From DASSQJ01 sp963726295 (lineage in GTDB: Bacteria; Actinomycetota; Actinomycetes; Actinomycetales; Dermatophilaceae), in assembly GCA_963726295.1 (NCBI GenBank), contig CAVSBW010000002.1, forward strand, positions 558,001 through 622,000: a stretch of DNA of 64,000 nt. Direction: 5' to 3'. A model generated the notes under the pieces. The model was not told the origin of the DNA. It saw nothing but the letters and a program-made list of their open reading frames with translations, and made no database searches. This document shows, in pieces, positions 46,176 through 55,281 of this stretch. Both the position numbers and the translations under genes were made by a program. Each line of letters starts with the position of its first letter. Positions within the stretch are counted from its first letter, which is position 1.

Positions 46176-46612
46176 TCAGAGCTCCGCACCGAGGGGGAAG
46201 AAGTCGACCGCGGACACCGCGTTGACCTGGTGCAGCGGCTCTGTCTCGTCGTGCACGGTGGGGTCGGCCACGAAGGGCGCCAGCGGACCCTTCTCGGGCC
46301 AAGCGGACAGCGACGTGGCGCGGTGTCAGGTGTAGAGACGACCAGCGGTCCGCCGCTCAGATCGAGCGATGCGGAGGAGTAGAGGGTGTCGAAGTTCGGC
46401 CGCACCACGACGCGGAAGTCCGCGGCCGGAAAGGAGCGAATGTGGACGAAGTGGTTCATGGGCCTGCGGCCGGGCCGTTCGCCGACAACCGAGTTGGTCA
46501 TCTGGCGACGGGTCAGCTCCATCGTCACCACGGGGTACAGGTATGTCCACCCGGTCGTCATCTGCGAGTCGACCATCGTGAGTGGCGCCACTCGGATTCC
46601 CCGCAGCGGCAC
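46176..46612 (-). pseudogene. DUF1254 domain protein remnant, frameshifted and internally deleted
   Basis: The first part reads WTYLYPVVTMELTRRQ, then MNHFVHIRSFPAADFRVVVRPNFDTLYSS and LDLSGGPLVVSTPDT, the N-terminal domain of DUF1254/DUF1214 proteins. After this the frame shifts and continues as EKGPLAPFVADPTV and HQVNAVSAVDFFPLGAEL, resembling a later part of the same family, before a stop at 46176. The middle of the protein (about 250 residues) is absent. An intact relative is at 55282-56226. Confidence 0.7.
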
Positions 46613-46710
46613 CGTCGACGCCGGCAGCGGCGATCATGGAGAGCGTCGGCCGTCGCCTCGTAGCGGTCCGTCAGCTCAGAACCAGATGAATGACGCCGGG
46701 AGGCCGACTG

Positions 46711-47091
46711 ATGCACAACGGACAGGGACTTGCCATCGGTGACTGGCAAGTCGCCGAAGCCATCTCCGAGTGGATCGAGATCATCGCCATCGCCGTCATC
46801 ACCGTCGCCGTCGTGGCAGCGTTCGTCACCGGCGCCCGAACGCTTCGACAGCTCGGGGCACACGAGTCCGTCGAGCGGGTCAAGCGGTCAGTGGGTCGCG
46901 GTCTGCTGCTGGGCCTCGACCTGCTGATCGCTGCCGACGTCATCCGGACCGTCACCCTCGAGCCGACTCTGGAGAACGTCGCCGCGCTCGGTCTGCTGGT
47001 GGTTGTGCGCACCTTCCTCTCCTGGTCGCTGATGGTCGAACTCCACGGTCGCTGGCCGTGGCACCGCTCCGACGAGGTGCGTGAGGAGTGA
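46711..47091 (+). CDS. DUF1622 family membrane protein
   Basis: A 126-residue protein with three hydrophobic segments. The stretch VAEAISEWIEIIAIAVITVAVV and the segment with RGLLLGLDLLIAADVIRTVTLEPTLENVAALGLLVVVRTFLSW, here cited in parts, are the DUF1622 core, with the conserved D/R motif LLIAADVIRTV. The function is unknown. GGGAGG lies before the ATG at 46711 and decides the start over an in-frame ATG at 46690. Confidence 0.88.
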   Translation: MHNGQGLAIGDWQVAEAISEWIEIIAIAVITVAVVAAFVTGARTLRQLGAHESVERVKRSVGRGLLLGLDLLIAADVIRTVTLEPTLENVAALGLLVVVRTFLSWSLMVELHGRWPWHRSDEVREE

Positions 47092-47279
47092 TCGACGGCC
47101 CACACGAGCCGGGTCTTGGTGGTGCAGAGCAAACCTCTGGATCGCCGCGAGCGGAACACGCGGCGAAGCACGCGCTCCGGTCCGGCCCGGGTAGTCCTTC
47201 CGCACGTTCTCCAGGAGTCGTTCGCGGCCGCTGTGGGCTGACGGGGACCCCGGGGCCGCTCGACGGCGGGTGCTGGTCG

Positions 47280-47732
47280 TCAGGACGGGAAGTCCGGCCC
47301 GGCCTCCAGCCGCAGCCGTAGCAGGACGTCCAGGGCCACCGAGTCACCGTCCCGGCCACCCGCTCCGACCTGGAGCGGGGCGTCGGTGGGCTCGATGTGG
47401 ACGCCAGCCAACCGTCCGCGCAGGCTGGGCGCCACGACGAGGACGTACCAGCGGCCGTCCGTGCCGACGGCAGCCCGGTGGTCCCGCCGCACGTACCAGC
47501 CGACGACGTCGGTGCGCAGGCTCCCGCCGCCGCTGTAGGGGCGTGCCCGTAGCCGGGTGGGTTCGACGCCTGCCGACCGCATCGCCTCGGCGAAGCCCGC
47601 CACCATCGGGGCGGTCCGCCGTGCCTCGGCCTCCGCCGCCCGCGCTGCTGCCGCGTGGTGGTACTCGGCGTTCTTCCGCGCCTGGCGGCGACGGGCGGCG
47701 CCCGGGTCCGTGGGCTCGCTCTCCGTGCTCAT
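47280..47732 (-). CDS. conserved hypothetical protein
   Basis: A 150-residue soluble protein. The N-terminal 45 residues are helical and charged (RRRQARKNAEYHHAAAARAAEAE). The rest is a compact domain, TRLRARPYSGGGSLRTDVVGWY, then DGRWYVLVVAPSLRGRLAG and DSVALDVLLRLRLE, that resembles short actinobacterial hypotheticals. The start is the ATG at 47732, beyond which the frame is not convincing. No function can be assigned. Confidence 0.65.
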   Translation of the reverse strand: MSTESEPTDPGAARRRQARKNAEYHHAAAARAAEAEARRTAPMVAGFAEAMRSAGVEPTRLRARPYSGGGSLRTDVVGWYVRRDHRAAVGTDGRWYVLVVAPSLRGRLAGVHIEPTDAPLQVGAGGRDGDSVALDVLLRLRLEAGPDFPS

Positions 47733-47839
47733 CGGCCGATCATCGCAGCGGTGAGGCCATCTGCCGACCCGGGCGCCGGCAGATGGCAGGCGAAAGCCGC
47801 CGACCGCGTCAGGCGGACCCGACGGTGTTCGCAGACGAC

Positions 47840-48186
47840 ATGCCAGAGGTACGCACCCCGGCAACCGTGGTCGCGCCGCCTGCGGCGTCGGACGCGGTTC
47901 TCTGGTACGAGTCGCCCGGGAGCGAACCGATCGTTCAGACCTTCACGATCGCCCTCGTCGAGCTCAACGCGGCGCACGGGGTGGCGGAATCGGCGCCCGG
48001 ACTTGTCGTCTTCGGGTCCGACAGCGGAGGCGAGGCCTACGCGTTTGCCGAGGTGGATTCCGCAGTCCGAATCGTCCAAGTCCCATTCATCGGTTGGGAC
48101 GCGAGACTCGGATCGTGCTGGCAGGCGGGTTCGAGGACTTCCTCGAGCGGATCGCCGCACCCGACCGGGGTCGCCCGAAACGCCGT
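47840..48186 (+). pseudogene. SMI1/KNR4 (SUKH)-like remnant, truncated and frameshifted
   Basis: The piece DAVLWYESPGSEP, LVELNAAHGVAESAPGLVVFG and SDSGGEAYAFAEVDSAVRIVQVPFIG matches the centre of the SUKH-1 fold, whose members are often immunity proteins in toxin systems. The N-terminal third is missing. After the last block the frame changes to continue as VLAGGFEDFLERIAAPD, which is how such proteins end. I judge it a decayed gene. Similarity is by eye. Confidence 0.5.
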
Positions 48187-48573
48187 GACTGGACTTCACG
48201 ACCGGCGGGACGCGCACCCTGGAACTCGCAACGCCGTCCCTTCTCAGAGGCGTCATCACGCGGCGAAGAGACCCACCCTGTGCTCGACGTGGGTCAGTCG
48301 ACCCGCGGACGTTACGCCAGGTCATCCAGGCCTGGGTGAGCCTTCGGCACGTCGATTTCCCGGCGAGCTGGGCCACCCTCGACCACCGCGCTGAAGCGCA
48401 CCGGGGAACGACTGTCTCAAGGTCGAGCTCCGGCACTCGCCACCCGATCAGATGCACAGTCGTGGTGACGAGGGGGACGAGCACCCGCTCCAGAAGGTGC
48501 AGCAAGACGGCCTGACCAGGCAGCGTCCCGCGAAGACCAACGGCGTCGGGGGCGACGTCGGTCGATCGAGTGC
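48187..48573. other. 387-base gap without a supported gene
   Basis: Short open frames are present on both strands, but none has a ribosome binding site or family features. It separates the SUKH-like remnant from the esterase gene. No repeat or clear hairpin is seen. Confidence 0.4.
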
Positions 48574-50046
48574 TCAGTCCCAGAGCGCCAGTTCGGCGTC
48601 GCGGGGTGCGTTTGTCAGCTCGGACGCGGCGTCGAAGACCATCACCGACGGCTCATCCGGCGTCCAGGCGCGCCAACCCGGTTCTCCGTCCCGTGCGAAG
48701 GCAACCCAGGCCTGGTGCACCTCGTCGGCGAGGTGTTGCGGGGCGGTCTCGCCGACCATGGGCGTTGCCTCGGCGAGGGTGTCGAACACGAAGGCGAGCT
48801 CGAGGGCATGGCAGGCCCCCAGGCCTTGGACGGGCGTCGGCCAGGCGAACTCGTAGGCATGCACCGTGCCGCCCGCGGCGTGCTGGGCGGCGGCGAGGCG
48901 CACCGAGGGTGCCCGGAACGCAGCGTCCGTGAGGATGGCACAGGCGATGTCCCCCGGTGAGGCGCCCGGCCGGTTGGCGGCGTAGGTCTGGACGGCGCTG
49001 GCGGGCCAGCCGTAGCGGGCGGCCAACAACGGCAGCGCCTCCGAGGTCACCGTGGCGGCGACGCCGGTAGGTACGAGGAAGAGCCGGAACTCCTCCCGCG
49101 TCGTGCCGATGAGCAATGGCATCACCGCGGCCGCCCCCTGGGCGATGCGCGCCAGGGGGACGTCGGGCACCAGCTCGCCGTCGATGACGGGGAAGAGGGT
49201 CATGATGCCCAGCCCGCCCCTGAGGACGGTTTCGCCCCAGCGCCGCGGGTCGGGATCGGCCTGGACGGCCAGGGCCACGGCCGACTGCGCCGCAGTGACC
49301 ACCTCGGGATCGAGGGCGGCGAAGGCTTCGGCCGTCGCCGGCACGCCGAGGTGGGCCGCGACCTCGGCGCTCACCCGCCGGGCGTCCTCCAGCGTGCAGA
49401 CGGCGGTCCCGCCTCCGCTCTGGATGACGGCACGGTGGAAGAGGCCTTCCGCTGCGGGGCAGCCCATCAGGGTCGCGACGCTCATACCGCCCGCGGACTC
49501 GCCGAACACGGTGACGTCGTCGGGATCGCCGCCGAACGCGGCCACGTTCTCGCGGACCCATTCCAGGGCCGCGATCTGGTCGCGGAGACCGAGGTTGGTC
49601 GGGGCGCCGTCGAGAACGGCGAACCCGGGGACGCCGAGCCGGTAGTTGACCGCCACGAGCACGATGCCGTCGCGGGCGAACGCGGACCCGTCATAGATGG
49701 GCACGGTGTTCGCGCCCCGCACGAAGGCGCCCCCGGGAAGCCACACCATGACCGGGTGGCCGCTCCCCTCGGCGGGGGCCCAGACGCTCACGTTCAGGTA
49801 GTCCTCACCCGGCGCCACCGAGCTGGGAAGCACGGTGTCCATCGGGGGTGGGTACGCCGCCTGGGCCGCGGTCGGCCCCGGCGCGGTCGCGTCCCGCTCG
49901 CCATCCCACGCCACTACCGGCCGCGGGGGACGGTACCGGTCCTCCCCGACGGCGGGGCCGGCATAGGGGATACCGAGGAAGGAGTTGACGCTCTCGCGGC
50001 TCGAGCCGCGGACGCGGCCACCGGTGACACGCACGACGGGATCCAT
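48574..50046 (-). CDS. type B carboxylesterase/lipase family protein
   Basis: A 490-residue alpha/beta hydrolase that cleaves carboxylic esters. The oxyanion region is VMVWLPGGAFVRGAN (about residues 105-119). The catalytic serine is in GESAGG of DVTVFGESAGGMS (about residue 187), the acid is in GTTREEFRLF (about residue 305) and the histidine in LGACHALELAFVF (about residue 390). EDYLNVSVWAP is the family's EDCLYLNVW signature. The start is the ATG at 50046. The substrate is unknown. Confidence 0.93.
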   Translation of the reverse strand: MDPVVRVTGGRVRGSSRESVNSFLGIPYAGPAVGEDRYRPPRPVVAWDGERDATAPGPTAAQAAYPPPMDTVLPSSVAPGEDYLNVSVWAPAEGSGHPVMVWLPGGAFVRGANTVPIYDGSAFARDGIVLVAVNYRLGVPGFAVLDGAPTNLGLRDQIAALEWVRENVAAFGGDPDDVTVFGESAGGMSVATLMGCPAAEGLFHRAVIQSGGGTAVCTLEDARRVSAEVAAHLGVPATAEAFAALDPEVVTAAQSAVALAVQADPDPRRWGETVLRGGLGIMTLFPVIDGELVPDVPLARIAQGAAAVMPLLIGTTREEFRLFLVPTGVAATVTSEALPLLAARYGWPASAVQTYAANRPGASPGDIACAILTDAAFRAPSVRLAAAQHAAGGTVHAYEFAWPTPVQGLGACHALELAFVFDTLAEATPMVGETAPQHLADEVHQAWVAFARDGEPGWRAWTPDEPSVMVFDAASELTNAPRDAELALWD

Positions 50047-50234
50047 TGGCCCATCCAACCAGCCCACGACTGTGCGGAACGTCCGCCTGTGTGCGTCAGC
50101 ACGGGCGGGATCGGCCGGCCTGTGGACCGCCGCCCGGCGGTGCGCAGCCACGATGGCGGCGACGGTGACCGCAGCTCTCGCTCCGGCGGTGTTTCGCTGA
50201 CGTCAGGCATGCTGCACCGAGCCTTCGCGGGGGC

Positions 50235-50488
50235 CGGCGCATTCGTCTTCTGCACGCGACCCCGCCGGAACCCGCACTTCTCCAACACGCGCGGGGAGCC
50301 GACGTTGTGCGCCGCGACTTGGGCGTGCAGCGGCCGGATCGGCAGCTGGTCACAGAGCAAAGCCACCGCACAGGGCGCGACCCAAGGCCCCAGCACCGGC
50401 GTCCAACCCGGTAGCCGAGTAGTTGCTGCCCGTCCTCCTGCCACCTGTCGACGTTGCCCGCCACCAGGCCGTAGGCAACGATGCGCAC
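50235..50488 (-). pseudogene. GNAT acetyltransferase remnant, frameshifted
   Basis: From 50488 the reading IVAYGLVAGNV, QLLGYRVGRRCWGLG matches the central GNAT region (normally VAGN..., GYWIGREYWGRG). The frame then shifts, and LPIRPLHAQVAAHNVGSPRVLEKCGFRRG follows, the acetyl-CoA binding end of the same family. No start-to-stop frame links them. Confidence 0.6.
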
Positions 50489-50714
50489 ACCAGTGCCGGG
50501 TTTGGAGGCGGTTGGACCAACCTATGGGGACGAAGTCAAGAGCTCGGTTCTTGTTGAGTTGTGCAGGGGTGAGCGGCTCGCTGGGTTCGCCAGCGGGCTG
50601 CTCGCTCGGGAAGGGTGGGAACGCGCTCGTGCGTGGGCGAGGGCCGTTGTCATCAACAGTGATCCAGGTGCCGTCGGCCCGGCCTCGTGCCGTCGGCCAG
50701 GGCGGCAACAGCCC

Positions 50715-51302
50715 TCAGGTCAGGGCGCGGTCGACGAGGGCTCGGGCCGAGGCCTTGGCCACCACGGGCGCCTGGGGGTCGGCGTCGAGGGACCCGCTGG
50801 CCAATCCACCGTCGAGGAGCAGGCTCAGGGAACGGGCCAGCGACGCCGGGTCGCGCGCCCCGGCGTCATCGGCGAGGTCGCGCATCCAGGCAAGCACGGC
50901 CGTCTTGTGGGCCACCGTGCGATCGTGAACGGCGGTGCCGGGCTGGGTCTCGGCGGCGACGTTGATGAAGGCGCATCCGCGGTAACCCTCCCGGCGACAG
51001 GCGTTCGTGAGCGCGTCGAACAGGCCGACGAGCTGGTCGGCCGGGTCCGGCCCGGCGGCACGGGCCGCCTCCTTGAGCTGGCCGAACCACACGCCGTCCA
51101 CCGTGTCGAGGTAGGCCACGACGAGATCGTCCTTGGACGGGAAGTGCTTGTAGAAGGTGGCCTTGGCGACGCCGGACTGCGCGATTATCAGGTCGACCCC
51201 GACCGCGCGGATGCCGCGCGCGTAGAACAGCGAGAACGCCGTGTCGAGGATGCGCTCGCGCGCGGCGCTGGATCGGACCGTCGTGACAGGGTCGGCGGGC
51301 AT
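50715..51302 (-). CDS. TetR family transcriptional regulator
   Basis: A 195-residue repressor. The DNA-binding head is ARERILDTAFSLFYARGIRAVGVD, then IIAQSGVAKATFYKHFPSKDDLVVAYL, with TFYKHF as the recognition helix end (about residues 14-65). The effector domain ends in ASARALVDRAL and contains one conserved Cys-Ala-Phe (GCAFINVAAE), as in YxaF/AcrR-type regulators. GAGGAG is 6 bases before the ATG at 51302. It faces the oxidoreductase operon at 51425, and two near-identical palindromes in the gap should be its operators. Confidence 0.93.
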   Translation of the reverse strand: MPADPVTTVRSSAARERILDTAFSLFYARGIRAVGVDLIIAQSGVAKATFYKHFPSKDDLVVAYLDTVDGVWFGQLKEAARAAGPDPADQLVGLFDALTNACRREGYRGCAFINVAAETQPGTAVHDRTVAHKTAVLAWMRDLADDAGARDPASLARSLSLLLDGGLASGSLDADPQAPVVAKASARALVDRALT

Positions 51303-51340
51303 CGGTGCTCCTCGGCGTTGACGACTGACCTCAGCATACA

Positions 51341-51394
51341 TTGCAAATAGACAGACCTGTCTGTTAGCGTGCAGGGAGGCAGACAAACCTGTCT
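51341..51394. promoter_or_regulatory. promoter with two TetR operators for the oxidoreductase operon
   Basis: AGACAG-AC-CTGTCT is perfect at 51349-51362 and AGACAA-AC-CTGTCT has one mismatch at 51381-51394; their centres are 32 bases apart, about three helical turns. Between TTGCAA (51341-51346) and TAGCGT (51365-51370) is an 18-base spacer, a plausible plus-strand promoter. The first operator lies in that spacer and the second just downstream. Confidence 0.75.
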
Positions 51395-51424
51395 ACCTCC
51401 CTCGACCCCCTCCCAGGAGCTCGC

Positions 51425-52102
51425 ATGAAGATCGCCGTCCTCGGCACCGGCATGGTCGCCCGCGCCCTCGCCGGGCGGCTGTCCGGTCTCGGCCACGACG
51501 TCACCATCGGCACCCGCGACCCGCAGGCCACCCTCGCCCGGACTGAGCCGGACGGCATGGGCAACCCGCCGTTCCGTACGTGGACCACCGATCACCCCGA
51601 GGTCGCTCTCGCCCCCCTTGGCGAGGCCGCGGTCCACGCCGAGCTCGTGGTCAACGCGACCAGCGGGTCGGGCGCCCTGCCGGCCCTGGAGCAGGCCGGC
51701 GCCGACCACCTCGCCGGGAAGGTGCTCATCGACATCTCCAACCCGCTCGACTTCTCGCAGGGCTTCCCGCCCACCCTCTTCGTCAAGGACACCGACTCGC
51801 TCGGTGAGCAGATCCAGCGGGCCTTCCCGCAGGCCCGGGTGGTCAAGGCGCTCAACACCCTCACCGCCGACCTCATGGTCGACCCCGCCTCGCTCGGCGC
51901 CGAGTCGTCGGTGTTCGTCTCCGGCGACGACGCCGCCGCCAAGGCCACCGTCACGGCGTTGCTGGAGAGCTTCGGCCACACCGACGTCATCGACCTCGGC
52001 GACATCAGCACCGCCCGCGGTACCGAGATGTACGTCCCCATCTGGCTGCGGCTCATGGGCGCGCTCGGCACGGCGGCGTTCAACGTCAAGGTCGTCCGCT
52101 GA
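51425..52102 (+). CDS. NADPH-dependent F420 reductase-like oxidoreductase
   Basis: A 225-residue Rossmann-fold protein. It opens with MKIAVLGTGMVARALAGRLSG, the dinucleotide-binding loop, then HDVTIGTRDP, LVVNATSGSGALPALEQ and LIDISNPLD, and contains VVKALNTLTADLMVDP and VFVSGDDAAAKATV. This is the pattern of NAD(P)-binding proteins annotated as F420-dependent NADP oxidoreductases. AGGAG lies 6 bases before the ATG. It is the first gene of a two-gene operon probably controlled by the divergent TetR. Confidence 0.88.
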   Translation: MKIAVLGTGMVARALAGRLSGLGHDVTIGTRDPQATLARTEPDGMGNPPFRTWTTDHPEVALAPLGEAAVHAELVVNATSGSGALPALEQAGADHLAGKVLIDISNPLDFSQGFPPTLFVKDTDSLGEQIQRAFPQARVVKALNTLTADLMVDPASLGAESSVFVSGDDAAAKATVTALLESFGHTDVIDLGDISTARGTEMYVPIWLRLMGALGTAAFNVKVVR

Positions 52103-52103
52103 G

Positions 52104-52958
52104 ATGGCCACCATGACCGGCAAGACCGTGCTGGTCACCGGCGGGACCGGCGGGATCGGGCTGGCCACCGCCGCCGGCCTCGCCGGCCTCGGCGGCCGGG
52201 TCGGGATCGTCGGACGCGACGCCGCCCGGTCCGAGGCCGCCGCCACGAACCTCCGGGGCTCCGGCGCCGAGGTCGACGTGTTCGTCGCCGACATGTCCTC
52301 GCAGCGCGAGGTGCGGCGCCTCGCGGAGGAAGCGCTCGCGGCCTACCCCCGGCTCGACGTGCTGGTCAACAACGTCGGCGGGTACTGGGCCACCCGACGC
52401 ACCACCGTCGACGGCCTCGAGCACACCTTCGCCGTGAACCACCTGGCACCGTTCCTGCTGACCAACATCCTGCTGGACCGGCTCCGGGCCAGTGCGCCCG
52501 CGCGGGTCGTCACCGTGTCCTCCGGGGCCCAGGCCATGGGAACAATCGACTTCGAGGACCTGAACGCAGAGCGGGCCTACAACGGCCAGCACGCCTACAA
52601 CCAGTCCAAGCTCGCCAACGTGATGTTCACCTACGAGCTCGCCCGCAGGCTCCAGGGCTCGGGCGTCACCGCGAACGCCCTCCACCCCGGCGTGGTCCGC
52701 ACCAACTTCGGCCGCGAGGACTCCAAGGGCTGGATGCGGCTCATGCTGCCGATCATCCGACCCTTCCTGAAGAGCCCCGAGCGCGGGGCCGCGACCTCGG
52801 TGTACCTCGCGTCCTCCCCCGAGGTCGACGGAGTGACCGGCCAGTACTTCGCCAACAACAAGCCCAAGACCTCGTCCAGGGCCTCCTACGACACCAACGC
52901 CGCCGCCCGACTATGGGACGCGTCCGCCACCCTCGTCGGCCTCTCACCCGCGGCCTGA
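52104..52958 (+). CDS. SDR family NAD(P)-dependent oxidoreductase
   Basis: A 284-residue short-chain dehydrogenase. The cofactor loop is VLVTGGTGGIGLATAAGL, NNVGGYW replaces NNAG at the second motif, and the catalytic Ser, Tyr and Lys are in VVTVSSGAQ and YNQSKLANV. LHPGVVRTNFG is the usual substrate-side loop of the retinol-dehydrogenase-like branch. It starts one base after the upstream stop (TGAGATG), so translation is coupled. The ATG at 52113 is also possible. Confidence 0.93.
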   Translation: MATMTGKTVLVTGGTGGIGLATAAGLAGLGGRVGIVGRDAARSEAAATNLRGSGAEVDVFVADMSSQREVRRLAEEALAAYPRLDVLVNNVGGYWATRRTTVDGLEHTFAVNHLAPFLLTNILLDRLRASAPARVVTVSSGAQAMGTIDFEDLNAERAYNGQHAYNQSKLANVMFTYELARRLQGSGVTANALHPGVVRTNFGREDSKGWMRLMLPIIRPFLKSPERGAATSVYLASSPEVDGVTGQYFANNKPKTSSRASYDTNAAARLWDASATLVGLSPAA

Positions 52959-53242
52959 ACCGCCAACGCGGGTCGTCCACCCGGGCCTGCACATCCACCT
53001 TCGCATCTGACAGTCGACGCGCTGACTCCGCAGTCGCCCCCAACGGTCGACAGGCGGCGGACTGCAGCAAGTTCGAGGCCCTCGCGCCGGTGGTCCTCCG
53101 GCCGGCGCACCACCACCGGCAAGAAGCCGTTGGCGATTCGCAGAACCTGGTCGGAGGGCGAGTGAGTTGAACGAGCCTCGGCACACCGAGCTGGGCCCCG
53201 CCCGCGGTGGATCCGAATGATGAGAACAATCGAACGGACGCC

Positions 53243-53470
53243 TCAGGCGCCCATCAGCAGCATCATCAGGCCCACGACGGCGGCGGCGTAGTAGACGTAG
53301 GACGTACCCGGCTCGTCGCGCCACGGATACGGGGCAGCCATCAGCAGCATGCCCACCATGAAGACCACGATCATGGGCGCGAGCCTGCGGCCGGTGCTTT
53401 CCCAGATCGCGGCCTCGAGCTTCGCCTCGTCGTCAGAAGCCCGCTGTGCCACAGCGTCTACTTCTTCCAT
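53243..53470 (-). CDS. small two-helix membrane protein
   Basis: A 75-residue protein with a charged N-terminal helix (EEVDAVAQRASDDEAKLEAAIWEST) and two hydrophobic segments: APMIVVFMVGMLLMAAPYPW, then SYVYYAAAVVGLMMLLMGA at the very end. No family is recognised. The ATG at 53470 has no strong ribosome binding site. A 284-base gap without a gene precedes it on its left. Confidence 0.6.
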   Translation of the reverse strand: MEEVDAVAQRASDDEAKLEAAIWESTGRRLAPMIVVFMVGMLLMAAPYPWRDEPGTSYVYYAAAVVGLMMLLMGA

Positions 53471-53617
53471 CTGGTGATAACCCCGCGAAGTTGCCCAACC
53501 AACGGATCACCTGACAGGACGCTCTGATGTACCCGCGTGTGCGGGCGTTGCTCGCAACGGGCGGCGCACCCCCCTGAGGGGCTCGCGGAGACGTTGGCAC
53601 CCCGGCGCGAGCCGACC

Positions 53618-54889
53618 TCACGGGGCCTGGTCAGGACGGGGCTCGTATTCGCGTGCTGCGGCAAGGCGTTCCACGGTGTCCGGATGAGTGGCGAACAGCA
53701 TGTACTCGATCCGGGGAGGCTGGACGTCGGCGAGGTTGACCTCAGCCAGGCGCAGCTGCATCGCGGCGAACTCTGCAGGGTCACCGGTCAGCCGTAGCGC
53801 ATGCTGATCGGCGCGGGCCTCGATCCGGCGGGAGACAAGGTTCTGCACCGGGCCGCTGACCAGGCCCGCGAGTGCCAGCACGGCGAGCACCAACCCGATC
53901 GCCGTCGGCGCAGCGATGGATTCCACCCCGGCTCGGCCCAGGAGCGCGTCCCACTGACCCAACAGATACAGCGCCACCACGGCCGCCGCGGCGCCGATTG
54001 CCCCCAGTAGCGCGCCGACGTCGGAGTCACGCTCTTTGGTGTGGCCCAGTTCGTGCGCGACGACGCTGCGCACCTCACCTGGGGTCGCCTCGCGCAGCAG
54101 CGTGTCGTAGACCACGAGCCGCCGGGTGGCCCCCAAGCCGGAGACGTACGCGTTCAGCCCGCGGGTGCGCCGTGAGGCGTCCGCGACCAACACGTCCCGC
54201 AGCGGGATGCCGTCCCGAGCCGCCATCGTGACCAGCTCCTCCCGCAGCGGCCCGTCCGGCATCGGCGTGAAGGTGTTGAACAGCGGCTCCACCACGACCG
54301 GGAAGACGAAGGACAGCACAGTCGTCAGGGCGGCCGCAGCGACGGCACCGAACGCCCACCACCAGGCTGGCGCGAGCCGGGTCAACGTGTAGAACCCAGC
54401 GAGCACGACCGCACCGGTCACCGCTGCGACCGCAAGGCTCTTGAGCAGGTCGACCGACCATCCGGCCCAGTCCTGGGTGGACAGCCCATAGTCACGCAGC
54501 ACGATGTGGCGCCTGACCGCGAACGGCAGAGACACCAACCACAGGGTGAACAGAAGGACCAGACCGCCCAGCAAGGCCTCGGCCAGCCATTGCCCGTGGA
54601 ATGGCTGGGCCACCCACGCGACCATCCGGGCACCGGCCGGAGTCAACCCGAGCAGCAGGAGCACCGCCACTCCCGCCAGCAGAGAACCGAAAGAGCTGGG
54701 GCGCAGGGCAGCGCGCAGCGCCCGACCCCGTGTGACCACGCCGTCCGGTAGATCGCGCAGCGCCGCCGCTCGGGCCTCACGGGTCGGACCCAGCACCCGC
54801 CAGGGCACCAGCATGATCGCCGCGACAACCAGCCCGATGCCGAGCCCGACCAGCACCACCAGGGCCCACGATCTCGGGGTCACGGCCAT
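53618..54889 (-). CDS. M48 family metalloprotease, Ste24/HtpX-like
   Basis: A 423-residue integral membrane zinc protease. It has the CAAX-protease layout: an N-terminal hydrophobic part, LRDYGLSTQDWAGW, a zinc site in VVAHELGHTKERDSD and a distal ligand in RRIEARADQHAL. RRLVVYDTLL and SGLGATRR precede the HExxH. It would degrade or process membrane proteins from within the membrane. The ATG at 54889 has GGCAGGGG before it; an earlier ATG at 54994 adds an unlikely Cys/Trp-rich leader. Confidence 0.93.
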   Translation of the reverse strand: MAVTPRSWALVVLVGLGIGLVVAAIMLVPWRVLGPTREARAAALRDLPDGVVTRGRALRAALRPSSFGSLLAGVAVLLLLGLTPAGARMVAWVAQPFHGQWLAEALLGGLVLLFTLWLVSLPFAVRRHIVLRDYGLSTQDWAGWSVDLLKSLAVAAVTGAVVLAGFYTLTRLAPAWWWAFGAVAAAALTTVLSFVFPVVVEPLFNTFTPMPDGPLREELVTMAARDGIPLRDVLVADASRRTRGLNAYVSGLGATRRLVVYDTLLREATPGEVRSVVAHELGHTKERDSDVGALLGAIGAAAAVVALYLLGQWDALLGRAGVESIAAPTAIGLVLAVLALAGLVSGPVQNLVSRRIEARADQHALRLTGDPAEFAAMQLRLAEVNLADVQPPRIEYMLFATHPDTVERLAAAREYEPRPDQAP

Positions 54890-55080
54890 CCCCTGCCCCG
54901 ACACCGCAAAGGCCGGCTCAGCCACCCATTCACAATCGCCACACCACCACCGAGAGCAGCGCCCAGGCATTACGGCGGAGCCAAGCCGGCTCACGACATC
55001 CGTACAGGTTACGCGCAGGACTCACTGGCACGCCGGTCCGCTCAGATCACCACCCGGTGCCGCCCGTCCGGATGCGCCCC

Positions 55081-55141
55081 CGCCGGCACTTCGACGCCAG
55101 GGCGCCGACGTCGAAGTGCCGGCGCTGAGGGAGCTCCCTCA
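55081..55141 (-). terminator. two adjacent perfect palindromes downstream of the DUF1254 gene
   Basis: Arms CGCCGGCACTTCGACG (55081-55096) and CGTCGAAGTGCCGGCG (55109-55124) match exactly over 16 bases with a 12-base loop. The 16-base palindrome TGAGGGAGCTCCCTCA follows one base later at 55126-55141. Both lie 140-200 bases after the stop of the DUF1254 gene, so a transcript end is likely. A remnant of a palindromic element is the alternative. Confidence 0.5.
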
Positions 55142-55281
55142 CGACGTCGTAGTGGGGGAGGATCTGCTCGCCCGCCCACGTCACCGCACAGAGTGATTTC
55201 GTGGGGCGACTCGCGGGCGGAGTGCAGCAGGTACCGAGCGGGCCGGATCAGGCTGTGAGTGGATGCTCTGTGAGGTCTGGT

